A stretch of DNA of 33,340 nt, from positions 1 to 33,340 of the forward strand of contig JAUNBF010000045.1 of assembly GCA_030527185.1 (NCBI GenBank). The letters are read 5' to 3'. This document shows positions 1 through 7,233 of the stretch, piece by piece; the stretch's first letter is position 1; every line of letters starts with the position of its first letter. Under the pieces are notes generated by a model. It did no database searches. It was not told the origin of the DNA and saw nothing but the letters and a program-made list of their open reading frames with translations. The stretch is from Planctomycetia bacterium (GTDB lineage Bacteria; Planctomycetota; Planctomycetia; Pirellulales; Thermoguttaceae). A program made the position numbers and the translations under genes.

Positions 1-17
1 TTATCAATTATCAATTG
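1..17. repeat. TTATCAATTATCAATTG repeat at the end of the nrpR-like gene
   Basis: A short tandem of TTATCAA at the window edge. The complement TTGATAATTGATAA recurs at the 3' end of rbfA (15493-15508), and related GATAAT-type repeats lie at 15585-15600, 24840-24850 and 25846-25861. The repeat forms the last visible codons of the nrpR-like frame. Confidence 0.5.
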
Positions 18-1010
18 TACCCGTTTGGGAAGTTCCTCGTAGGAAAAAAGGCGATGGTACTCCATCAGACCGGAAATGGCTCCGGACTGGTAGATTTTGC
101 GGTGGGACTCCTCCAAAACGGCTAATGGATTCAGGCCGCCTACGACAATTGCTCCCATCCGGCCTTCGCTGACCGGAATGTCCAGAATGGGCTGATTCGG
201 AAGTCCAATCTTCAGAAAACCGCCCAGGCCAACCTGTTTGAGACGTTCCAGAAGACGCTCCACATGCTGTCGGCTTTCGCCCGGCAACTCCCGAAATGCC
301 GCCCCGATGATGCCGTTGCCATTTCGCAGAACGCCGAGGTTGTTCGTCATCCCGGCTCGAATGAAAATTTCCAATGGATCAATCGTCGTCGCGTCGTAAT
401 TGATGATTTCCGCAAATCGAATCGGACGTTCGTTCCGCAATTCCAACAATCCGCTGAATCGCGACGCAATCGGAATCCCATGTTTCAGCAAAACGCCATT
501 GAGCGTAATCGAACAGACGGTGCAAAAACCGACAAATCCTTTCGGAACGTGGATTTCACCGAACGTTTCTCCCGGTGACAAGAGCGAAACAAGCCGTCCC
601 ATGCCGTAGCCATGCTCGAACACTTCGCACAACGTCTCGACCGAATCGGCAAACTCGTCCAACGGCAAAAGCGACGTGTTCACCACCACGCCACCCGAAC
701 ATGTCGGCAAATCGAACGTCATCCGATACGTCATCTGGTCGATTTTGGCCGAAAGATAACCGAGCCGATTGACCACCTCCAACCCCTGCAATTCGCGAAG
801 CCCTTCCGGCGTAATCGTTCGTCCTTTCCGACCATGCGGAATCGTCCAGCCTTGCTTGTCCATACTCTGGAGATACAGTCGGACAGACCGTTCGCTCCAA
901 TGGATTCCCGCCGTTGCCAGAATGTCCATCATCCGGGCGGAGGTCAGAGGTTTCTCCTCTTCTTTCAGCACTCGCAAAAGAGCAATTTTCTTCGGGTCTT
1001 TTCTTGGCAT
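1..1010 (-). CDS. nrpR: NrpR-family (DUF128) transcriptional regulator, 3' end cut by window edge
   Basis: The minus-strand frame opens at the ATG at 1010 and stays open to base 1, giving at least 336 codons with no stop, so the C-terminus lies outside the window. Residues 1-65 look like a winged helix (start MPRKDPKKIALLRVLKEEE, then ILATAGIHWSERSVRLYLQ). The rest reads as one NrpR/DUF128 domain, with hallmark stretches such as CSITLNGVLLKHGIPIASRF, YDATTIDPLEIFIRAGMT and EGRMGAIVVGGLNP. In methanogens NrpR represses nitrogen-fixation and glutamine-synthetase genes and is released by 2-oxoglutarate. Archaeal forms usually carry two DUF128 domains; only one is visible here. It follows tmk on the same strand after about 46 nt and could be co-transcribed. 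Its last visible codons lie in a TTGATAATTGATAA repeat that also ends rbfA, so the real stop is probably close. The family call is firm; the regulated genes are unknown. Confidence 0.8.
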   Translation of the reverse strand, partial: MPRKDPKKIALLRVLKEEEKPLTSARMMDILATAGIHWSERSVRLYLQSMDKQGWTIPHGRKGRTITPEGLRELQGLEVVNRLGYLSAKIDQMTYRMTFDLPTCSGGVVVNTSLLPLDEFADSVETLCEVFEHGYGMGRLVSLLSPGETFGEIHVPKGFVGFCTVCSITLNGVLLKHGIPIASRFSGLLELRNERPIRFAEIINYDATTIDPLEIFIRAGMTNNLGVLRNGNGIIGAAFRELPGESRQHVERLLERLKQVGLGGFLKIGLPNQPILDIPVSEGRMGAIVVGGLNPLAVLEESHRKIYQSGAISGLMEYHRLFSYEELPKRVQLIID

Positions 1011-1056
1011 GAAAAATACTTTAAAAAATAAAAAACACCCCAATCCATAAACGTCT

Positions 1057-1680
1057 CTACCCAGGACTTGAGCCTTCCTTCAGCAGATATTCCACCCGGG
1101 TAAGAATCTGCTGGTGCAGTTCCTCCACACCTTGTGAGGCGGGCACAACCCAGATACTGCCCTCCGAACGACAGGCCTCGGCCAAAAAACCTTCCCGTAC
1201 CTGTTCGTGAAACAACGCCGACTCCGACTCCAGCCGATCCGGCTCTCCGCAACGCCGCCGTCGAGCCTCTTCTATCGGCAAATCAAGCAGAATTGTCAAA
1301 TCCGGTTGTAGATTCCCCGTTGCAATTCGCCCAATTTCCCGCAGCGAATCAATCTCCAAACCACCCGCGTAACCCTGATAAACAATACTGGAGAGCAAAA
1401 ATCGATCGGCCAGAACCACCTCTCCGCGTGCCAGTGCAGGACGAATCACTTCGCTGGTCACCTGAGCGCGGGCGGCCATAAAAAGAAGCAGCTCGCTCAT
1501 CCGATCAATCGACAACGAACGTTCATGCAGCAAAATCTGTCGAATCGCCTCTCCCAAACGGGTACTTCCCGGTTCCCGACAGACCGTCACGCGATACCCC
1601 CGCTTCTGCAAATCTTGCTGAAGGAGCGACAGTTGGGTACTTTTCCCCACTCCATCGCCACCTTCCATCACGATAAACAT
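1057..1680 (-). CDS. tmk: Thymidylate kinase
   Basis: Phosphorylates dTMP to dTDP with ATP in cytoplasmic dTTP synthesis. The N-terminus MFIVMEGGDGVGKSTQ holds the P-loop. Further on are the nucleotide-binding DRFLLSSIVYQGYAGG motif (the family's DR[YF]xxSxxAYQG) and a basic LID segment EEARRRRCGEPDR. At about 207 aa it has the usual bacterial length. I chose the ATG at 1680, which has GGAAGG about 10 nt upstream and puts the P-loop at the usual distance from the N-terminus. An in-frame TTG at 1698 would add six residues (MEGSGR). The nrpR-like gene follows on the same strand. Upstream is a 434-nt repeat-rich spacer, so tmk probably has its own promoter there, although I see no clear one. Confidence 0.95.
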   Translation of the reverse strand: MFIVMEGGDGVGKSTQLSLLQQDLQKRGYRVTVCREPGSTRLGEAIRQILLHERSLSIDRMSELLLFMAARAQVTSEVIRPALARGEVVLADRFLLSSIVYQGYAGGLEIDSLREIGRIATGNLQPDLTILLDLPIEEARRRRCGEPDRLESESALFHEQVREGFLAEACRSEGSIWVVPASQGVEELHQQILTRVEYLLKEGSSPG

Positions 1681-1710
1681 CCTTCCGCTTCCTTCCAAAG
1701 CACTTCTAAA

Positions 1711-1772
1711 AACATTTCCTCTTTTTATTCTTCCTATTTATCCCGGCGATAATCCCCGTTTCCAGTCTCCGC
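1711..1772. repeat. Direct repeat copy 1 (GATAATCCC-GTTTCCA type)
   Basis: A pyrimidine-rich lead-in, then TTTATCCCGGCGATAATCCC and CGTTTCCAG. It matches 2005-2055, allowing substitutions and a 2-nt gap. The offset of about 285-290 nt suggests an old duplication or two termini of one element. Confidence 0.5.
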
Positions 1773-1795
1773 CGAGAAAAACGTAAGAATGGAAA

Positions 1796-1826
1796 TATCC
1801 GCGTCTTCCGCGTAATCTGCGGATAA
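1796..1826 (+). repeat. CGTAATCTGCGGA-type repeat, copy 1
   Basis: Contains CGTCTTCCGCGTAATCTGCG. The reverse complement of 1911-1939 reads CGTCTTCTGCGTAATCTGCG, a one-base difference, so the two copies form a large inverted repeat with about 85 nt between arms. Confidence 0.65.
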
Positions 1827-1910
1827 ATATTAATGTTGGAAGCTGTTGAAATTACTGGATTTATCCAAAAACCTTTCCAAAAAATTCGTTTTTCCCCACT
1901 TCCTTTTTTT

Positions 1911-1939
1911 GTCCGCAGATTACGCAGAAGACGCAGATG
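1911..1939 (-). repeat. CGTAATCTGCGGA-type repeat, copy 2 (inverted)
   Basis: Reads GTCCGCAGATTACGCAGAAG on the plus strand and is the inverted partner of 1796-1826. Transcribed together, the arms could form a long stem. GATTACGCAG-like repeats occur between genes in many bacterial genomes, as I recall. Confidence 0.65.
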
Positions 1940-2004
1940 ATTTTACTTCCATCTCTAATCCTCTGCGGAAAATTTTCTACGCTGCCAAATTCTATAAAAA
2001 ATTT

Positions 2005-2061
2005 TCTTCTTTTTCCCTAAATTTATCTCGATAATCCCTGTTTCCATTATCCGCGGATAAT
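2005..2061. repeat. Direct repeat copy 2, ending in a 16-bp palindrome
   Basis: Repeats the TTTATC..CGATAATCCC..GTTTCCA block of copy 1. It continues into ATTATCCGCGGATAAT (2046-2061), a perfect palindrome. Its half-site ATTATCCGC is also the core of the three repeats in front of fic (21224, 21246 and 21335). Confidence 0.5.
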
Positions 2062-2114
2062 TCTTAACGGTGGCAAATAAATTCTGGAAATGCTCTAAAT
2101 CATCCACGCTCGAA

Positions 2115-4337
2115 TCAGTCCGGGAGCCACAAACCGCTCTTTCCCTCCCCGGTATTTTCCGAGGGAGCGTCCGGCGTCCAGAGTTTCGGAGTCGCGGGCG
2201 CAGCATTTCCCGCAGCGGCAACGGGCATTGGAGGGGCGACAGGTGAACTCTCCGGCGACATCAGGTGATAAAGCGAACTCTCCAACTGCGTCACGTATTG
2301 CTGAATATCGGTATTTTTCTTATGTTCCTGACGAATATGCCGAATCAGACGCAAAACGGTCTCCAGTTTCCCCGATTCCATCGCGTGATTCAGTTCCAGT
2401 ACATCCAAAACCACCTCATCCAAACCTTCCTTTTCGCAAAGTACACGTCCCTGCTGAATCCATTCGTCCACCTTTTCCGATGTGGGATACATCCGAATGA
2501 GCATCATCCACGCTTCCACTCGCAGGGATGCCTGCAAACCTTCCCGTCGAGCCACCGCTTCCAGAAAGGGTACCGGAACATCGTTCAGGCGGTAAATCGT
2601 CGCTTTCAGAAGAAGCCGTTCCAGAACCGGTTCCGCCCAGTCGGGAGATTGCAACTGGTCGTAAAACAGCGGCGAAAGCGTCCACGAATCCTCCTCCAAA
2701 ATCGACGGCATGGCAGGCAACCCCAATCGTTCCCGCAGAAGATTCAGGCAATTTCGATCCAGACCTTCCCGCCGCGCAATGAATTTCACAAAGTAGAGAA
2801 CCGCTTCCACGCGAATCCGATATTCCGGCTTTTTCGCGGCCACTTCCATCGACTGTCGATCCAAAACGCCCAACGGAAAATGAATCCAGTGGTTCAGAAG
2901 GACGTTTTGGAAATGCGCATTTCGCCATTGCTGAATCTCCTCCATCGTCGCTTCGCGGGGGATGTTGATACGGCGAACAAACGAATCGACCGAAACGGAA
3001 ACGCGATTCACTTTCTGAATTTTCGGCTCTCCCACAAGATAATCCTGGAACGAGGCCTCGATTTCTTCCCGCGTGTAAGCCACACTGCTTTGCAGCACAT
3101 TGATGATTTCCAACCGTGGCTCCTTGTCGGTCTGGCGACCCCACAGCAGCACCGTGCCTGTCACCACCGGAATGTTTTCAATGTCCATTTCCTTCCACGA
3201 TAACCGACGTGGCGAATCGTAAAGCTCAAACGCGGCCAACAGTCCTTCCAGATGTTGTCCGTGGACGGTCGGGTCGGGAATCTGCTGAAAAACCAGATTC
3301 GACAAAAGCGACTTCATCACGCCATCCGTTTCGGTCAGCGTATACTGAATCGAGCAGACATCCAGAGCATCCTCCAGAGGATACGGCTTGAGGAATCCCA
3401 ACCGAATCTGAATTTCCAACGCCTCGTAAAACGGAATCTCCGTAAAGGAGAGGTATTTTTTCCAATATTCCTGCGCCTTGCACAAGTCGCAGCGCCATTC
3501 CGACAAAACGGCCAGATTGAACCAGACGGTCGGATTTTCCGCCACTTCCGGTTGTTCTGCCACCAGCGTTTCATAAGCCTCGACCGCCTCCGTCCAGTGG
3601 ACTTTCAAAGCTCGCTGGCGTATTTCCTCAAACGGACCCTGCCACGCGACTCCCGAAGGGGCACTTTTCAGGGACAACCCCGTCCGCAAACAGAGCGGAA
3701 CCGTCGTTTCGCCGTAAAACGATTGCAGCATTCGCGCCACCATCCGCAACTGCGGCGTTTCTCCCTCAATCGAAAGAAGAAGCGTCATCCACGCAATGGC
3801 CGACTCATAAAGCCCGGTTGCCAAAAATGCTCGCACAAAAAAGGGCATCTTGTCCAGCACCTGTTCGTAAAGCGTCGATTGGCTGTTGCAGAACGCCTGT
3901 TCCAGACGACGTACCACTTCCCGCATCACGTTCTGGAAGTCCTCACGATACTGCTGGGAAATGGTCGCTTTTTGGAGAACGTCCTGGGAACGCGACGCTT
4001 CCACAAACTTTTTCTGCTCTTCCGTCAGATAAATGGCGGCCGATTCCGCCAACGCAATCGGATTGTCGGGATAGAGTTCGTAGAACCGTTTGGCGGTCTC
4101 GGACCATATCTCCGTCTGGGCGGAGGCTCCCAGCACCCCGCAACGCAATGCCAGCAAACAGGCTCGATCCGCGTCTTTCTCCAAAAGCTGGTCGATATAA
4201 TTCAGGCACGCGGCATACTGTTCCGCGTCGAGTAATTTGTAAATCTTTTTGAAATCTTCCATCCGATTGGCACAACAAAACTTAATCTTCTTTCCTGTAC
4301 CACCCGGACAATAGGAATAAGCGTCCATATTTTTCAT
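2115..4337 (-). CDS. Large SEC-C-like, TPR-like protein of unknown function
   Basis: About 740 aa. The N-terminus MKNMDAYSYCPGGTGKKIKFCC is a SEC-C-type zinc-binding motif, but the usual second cysteine (C-x-C) is glycine, leaving C..CC. The rest is helical and repeat-like, with helix pairs resembling TPRs (for example CLNYIDQLLEKDADRACLLALRCGVLG and WFNLAVLSEWRCDLCKAQEYWKKYL). It ends in a Pro/Ala-rich tail closing with SGLWLPD. There is no signal peptide or membrane segment, so it is probably cytoplasmic. I chose the ATG at 4337 because it puts the SEC-C-like motif at the N-terminus. An upstream in-frame ATG at 4400 lies only about 12 nt from a TATAAT box, too close for a normal leader. SEC-C motifs elsewhere bind zinc and contact SecB, ribosomes or nucleic acid; the role here is unknown. 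Confidence 0.75.
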   Translation of the reverse strand: MKNMDAYSYCPGGTGKKIKFCCANRMEDFKKIYKLLDAEQYAACLNYIDQLLEKDADRACLLALRCGVLGASAQTEIWSETAKRFYELYPDNPIALAESAAIYLTEEQKKFVEASRSQDVLQKATISQQYREDFQNVMREVVRRLEQAFCNSQSTLYEQVLDKMPFFVRAFLATGLYESAIAWMTLLLSIEGETPQLRMVARMLQSFYGETTVPLCLRTGLSLKSAPSGVAWQGPFEEIRQRALKVHWTEAVEAYETLVAEQPEVAENPTVWFNLAVLSEWRCDLCKAQEYWKKYLSFTEIPFYEALEIQIRLGFLKPYPLEDALDVCSIQYTLTETDGVMKSLLSNLVFQQIPDPTVHGQHLEGLLAAFELYDSPRRLSWKEMDIENIPVVTGTVLLWGRQTDKEPRLEIINVLQSSVAYTREEIEASFQDYLVGEPKIQKVNRVSVSVDSFVRRINIPREATMEEIQQWRNAHFQNVLLNHWIHFPLGVLDRQSMEVAAKKPEYRIRVEAVLYFVKFIARREGLDRNCLNLLRERLGLPAMPSILEEDSWTLSPLFYDQLQSPDWAEPVLERLLLKATIYRLNDVPVPFLEAVARREGLQASLRVEAWMMLIRMYPTSEKVDEWIQQGRVLCEKEGLDEVVLDVLELNHAMESGKLETVLRLIRHIRQEHKKNTDIQQYVTQLESSLYHLMSPESSPVAPPMPVAAAGNAAPATPKLWTPDAPSENTGEGKSGLWLPD

Positions 4338-4411
4338 GAAATAACCCCGGCATGTCAGCAAGTTGTTTTCCAGCGACTCGACTGGTCGCCACACATTCAT
4401 TCACTCTGTCC

Positions 4412-4417
4412 ATTATA
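4412..4417 (-). promoter_or_regulatory. Putative -10 box for the SEC-C-like/TPR gene
   Basis: TATAAT on the minus strand, about 75 nt upstream of the chosen start at 4337. I see no convincing -35 at 16-18 bp. It mainly argues against the upstream ATG at 4400. Confidence 0.35.
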
Positions 4418-4782
4418 CCACACTTTCTTCAATTCCGTAGGGGCGGTGAATGGTTTTTTTTCCTTCTTTTCATACACGCTTTTCCAAATCTTTCCCTCCT
4501 GCGCTTGAGTTTTTTAGACTCACTCCCCATCTTCCAGAGGGGTGGCGGGCGTGCAACGGTCGGTGTGGGTGGGATACCACTTCCCCGGAACTCTGGAGTT
4601 GCGTCCCCCCGCGTTGACCGCTCTCAAGGTCGGAAAATCCACGGCTGTTTTCCACTTCCTGAAGTCTTCCCTGAGGAAATGGAATTCCTAAAATCCGCGG
4701 AAGATTTCTGGAAATGGCACGTTCCCAAGTGCCTGAGAGAAAATACTGAGGGTTGGGGAATAAAATATTTTCCCCCAATCTC
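4418..4782. other. Gene-free spacer with strong local secondary structure
   Basis: No credible coding region; short open frames on both strands lack family features. Inverted pairs are visible: arms 4547-4557 and 4598-4609 (GTGCAAC with GTTGCGT plus flanking G and C runs), enclosing a GTGG-GATA-CCAC hairpin (4569-4580). There is also a GGCAC/GTGCC hairpin (4716-4733) and an imperfect TTGGGG/CCCCAA inverted repeat (4753-4778) just before the mqnA -35. I could not match any of this to tmRNA, RNase P, SRP RNA or a riboswitch class. Confidence 0.3.
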
Positions 4783-4811
4783 TTGAAAAAAAGTCCGTTT
4801 TCCTGTAAAAT
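4783..4811 (+). promoter_or_regulatory. Sigma-70-type promoter for mqnA
   Basis: TTGAAA at 4783-4788, a 17-bp spacer, then TAAAAT at 4806-4811. Transcription would start near 4818 and give a leader of about 155 nt. Part of it, from 4833 to about 4880 (GTTGCCGGGACTGG to CCGGGAATGGCAT), can pair. It fits no riboswitch class I know. Confidence 0.6.
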
Positions 4812-4973
4812 GAAGTGATGTGTCAGGTAGTTGCCGGGACTGGTAACAGGCTCACCGCCGTAACCACCGGGAATGGCATGGGGGCTTGCACTTTTTCCAC
4901 GGCCTGGGTAAAATCAGCGAACTGTGGAAAAGAGAATCCATAAAAACGTAAAATATCCGTGAGACAAATTTTC

Positions 4974-5927
4974 ATGAACGATTTTCCATCCAGCGAACCT
5001 GCTTCCGTTTCTCCCCAGACCTTTCGTTTGGGATCGGTGCCCTATTTGAATGCAGCACCTCTCACCTGGCGGCTGGAGGAAATCGCGGCAGAAAATCAGG
5101 TAACGTTCCTCCGGGAAAATGCCATTCCCTCTCTTTTGGCTAAAAAACTGGTGGCCGGGGAATATGACGTGGCGTTGATTCCCGTGGCGGAAGCTCTTCG
5201 TCACTCGGAACTGGTGCAGGTTTCCGATGTCTGCATTGCCAGCGAAGGCGCGGTGGGGAGCGTGAAGCTGTTAAGTCGCCAGCCGTTGGGGCAGATTCAG
5301 ACGATTGCCCTGGATGAAGCCTCACGAAGCAGTGCCGCCATGACGCTGATCTATCTTCACGAACGAATCAAGAATTTTCCTCAGGCCGTCCCCTTGAAAT
5401 GGTCGGAACTTCTTCCCGAAGCGTCTGAAAATATCGATTTTTCCGACAGTCATTTTCTCCGTGCCCTGGGAGAATCACTTGCGGCACGGGAAATCGACGC
5501 GATCCTGCTCATCGGCGACGTGGCCTTGAAAATTCCCCACCAGGTTCCCTCCTTCCCGTATCAGATCGATATGGGACAGGCCTGGACGCAATGGATTGGT
5601 CTGCCATTTGTCTATGCCAGTTGGTTTACCCGCCGAGACGTTGATGGGGAGCGACTTTCGTGGATTTTTAACGAAGCCCGCCGTGCCAGCCAGGTGGAGA
5701 TGGATATTCTTATTCTGCACGAGGCAATGAAAAACCATCTTCCGCTCGATCTTTGCTACGACTATTTGAACTTTAAAATTCGTTACCGACTGGGAGGTCG
5801 AGAGCGTCGCGGCGTGGAAGTTTTTGGGAAGATGGCTCAAAAATATGGCCTGATTCCTCTAGGGGCAGGGTTGGAATTCGAGGCCAATCGAAAACGTTTT
5901 GCTCATAACAGTTCCCAGGGATCGTGA
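4974..5927 (+). CDS. mqnA: Chorismate dehydratase, futalosine pathway (MqnA)
   Basis: MqnA removes water from chorismate to give 3-enolpyruvylbenzoate, the first step of futalosine-type menaquinone synthesis, in the cytoplasm. The protein has the periplasmic-binding-protein-like MqnA/MqnD fold. Visible family stretches are RLGSVPYLNAAPLTW near the N-terminus, YDVALIPVAEAL, CIASEGAVGSVKLLS, IALDEASRSSAAM and, near the C-terminus, RYRLGGRERRGVEVF. At 317 aa it is somewhat longer than the usual 270-290. The ATG at 4974 is preferred; a GTG at 4959 in the same frame would add five residues. No strong Shine-Dalgarno is visible for either. The 3' end overlaps the convergent glycosyltransferase gene by 25 nt. 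No other mqn gene is in the window. Confidence 0.9.
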   Translation: MNDFPSSEPASVSPQTFRLGSVPYLNAAPLTWRLEEIAAENQVTFLRENAIPSLLAKKLVAGEYDVALIPVAEALRHSELVQVSDVCIASEGAVGSVKLLSRQPLGQIQTIALDEASRSSAAMTLIYLHERIKNFPQAVPLKWSELLPEASENIDFSDSHFLRALGESLAAREIDAILLIGDVALKIPHQVPSFPYQIDMGQAWTQWIGLPFVYASWFTRRDVDGERLSWIFNEARRASQVEMDILILHEAMKNHLPLDLCYDYLNFKIRYRLGGRERRGVEVFGKMAQKYGLIPLGAGLEFEANRKRFAHNSSQGS

Positions 5928-7123
5928 TATCTGTCGTAGGTGGGGTCATCCTTTTCCAGGATTCTTCGATAGATATTCCTGATTTTTTCCATCCTGTCCT
6001 CCATCGTAAATTCGGTGGAGACGGTATAACGACCGTTGAGAGCAAGCATTTCCCGATAATCCTTCTCCCGATAGAGCGTTTTGATCATCTGCTCCAGTTC
6101 CTCGTCTTTGTCGGGGGTGACGAGAATGCCATTATAACCATTGACAATCAAATTGGGTATGCCCGCAATACGTGTGGAAATAACCGGCACCTCCAGCGCC
6201 ATCGCTTCCAGAAGAACATTCGGCAAACCTTCCCGGAAACTGTTGAGGACGAACGCGTCCAGCCCCTGGAAAAAGTCCAGAACATCTTCGCGATAGCCAA
6301 TCAAATGGATAAATTCCGAAACGCCCAAATGATCAATCTGTCTTTGCAACGATTCCCGCAGTGGTCCTTCGCCGGCAATGTAAAGCGAAATCGGATTGCC
6401 TTCCAGAATCAGCTTCCCGACCGCACGAATCAATCCAGCAAAATTCTTTTCAGGCGAAAGTCTCCCCATACTTCCCACTACCAGCCGCTTGAGAGGAAAA
6501 TGCCATCTTTTCTTGGCTTTCTCCAACGACATCGTGCGGGAATACTGGTAAACGTCGATGCCATTCTCCAGGAGGGAACATTGACTCGAAGGGATGCCCA
6601 GTTTCAGGCAACTTGTATAAAGGTCCTGAGAAACACAGAAAACATAATCATAATGCTTCAGGCACCACCGATCCAAAGCATAATAAATCGGGGTTTTCCA
6701 CGTCCGATGAACCCATCCATGGACGGTCGAAATCAATTTCATGGGATAGTATCGTCGCAAGTAGAGTCCCAGAAAGTTGCTCTTGTAATCGTGCCCGTGC
6801 CAGAACGTTACCTGATTTTCACGGCATATCTGGAGCATTCGCCGAACCACCTGCCAGTCAAACGCTCCTCGATCTTCCACCCCAATCAACGGACAATCCA
6901 ATTCCGCCGCCCGTTTTTTCAACCATGGAAAACCTGGGTCGTCGGGCGAATACATATACGCACACAACGTTTTAAAACCATAACGTGTCATGTAACGCGG
7001 CGTATTGAGAATCGTTTTTTCAGGGCCGCCTCCATTTCCTGTCACCACACGAGTCTCCAAAACCACCGCCAAAGGAGGTACGGAACGGCTCAATGTTTTT
7101 GTCCGCAATTCTTTTTCGCTCAT
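5903..7123 (-). CDS. Glycosyltransferase, GT4 type
   Basis: 406 aa with the GT-B fold of GT4 enzymes, which move a sugar from a nucleotide-sugar donor to a glycan or lipid acceptor. The N-terminal half has a glycine-rich opening (LETRVVTGNGGGPEKTILN) and a WHGHDYKSNFLG segment. The C-terminal half holds VGSMGRLSPEKNFAGLI, IAGEGPLRESL, LIGYREDVLDFF and the donor-binding SFREGLPNVLLEAMALEVPV, the classical EX7E region. No transmembrane segment is visible, so it is cytoplasmic or membrane-peripheral. It is the last gene of a merR-glycosyltransferase-glycosyltransferase run, 110 nt after the previous gene. Acceptor and sugar cannot be told; exopolysaccharide or surface-glycan assembly is the likely setting. 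Confidence 0.88.
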   Translation of the reverse strand: MSEKELRTKTLSRSVPPLAVVLETRVVTGNGGGPEKTILNTPRYMTRYGFKTLCAYMYSPDDPGFPWLKKRAAELDCPLIGVEDRGAFDWQVVRRMLQICRENQVTFWHGHDYKSNFLGLYLRRYYPMKLISTVHGWVHRTWKTPIYYALDRWCLKHYDYVFCVSQDLYTSCLKLGIPSSQCSLLENGIDVYQYSRTMSLEKAKKRWHFPLKRLVVGSMGRLSPEKNFAGLIRAVGKLILEGNPISLYIAGEGPLRESLQRQIDHLGVSEFIHLIGYREDVLDFFQGLDAFVLNSFREGLPNVLLEAMALEVPVISTRIAGIPNLIVNGYNGILVTPDKDEELEQMIKTLYREKDYREMLALNGRYTVSTEFTMEDRMEKIRNIYRRILEKDDPTYDRYHDPWELL

Positions 7124-7233
7124 TTTTACTTACTGATAATAATATTTCCAATCATTTCCACGCCGTATTTTCGGAAAGGGTACGTGCCCTCAACTTTCGG
7201 AATCAATCCCCAAACGCGGGGGAACCAACTTTT

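Larger units (their letters stand above)
1681..2114. other. Gene-free spacer (434 nt) built from diverged repeats
   Basis: No credible gene. Two diverged direct repeats flank the spacer (about 1711-1772 and 2005-2055, sharing TTTATC..CGATAATCCC then GTTTCCA). Between them lie two inverted copies of a CGTAATCTGCGGA-type repeat (about 1796-1826 and 1911-1939). A perfect 16-bp palindrome ATTATCCGCGGATAAT sits at 2046-2061. Parts are annotated separately. Confidence 0.6.

Noticed and set aside
4470..4778. A 102-aa minus-strand open frame in the long spacer before mqnA
   Set aside because: No recognisable domain, biased low-information composition and overlap with inverted repeats; no ribosome binding site.
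4817..4960. SRP RNA or known riboswitch (TPP, SAM, glycine) in the mqnA leader
   Set aside because: The SRP core (GGAAGG-type tetraloop segment) and the conserved boxes of these riboswitches are absent.
4823..4975. A 50-codon minus-strand frame (start MKICLTDILRFYGFS) opposite the mqnA leader
   Set aside because: It reads like a protein, but it is antisense to a good promoter and leader, shares the CATG with the mqnA start, lacks a clear promoter and matches no family. Chance is the better explanation.
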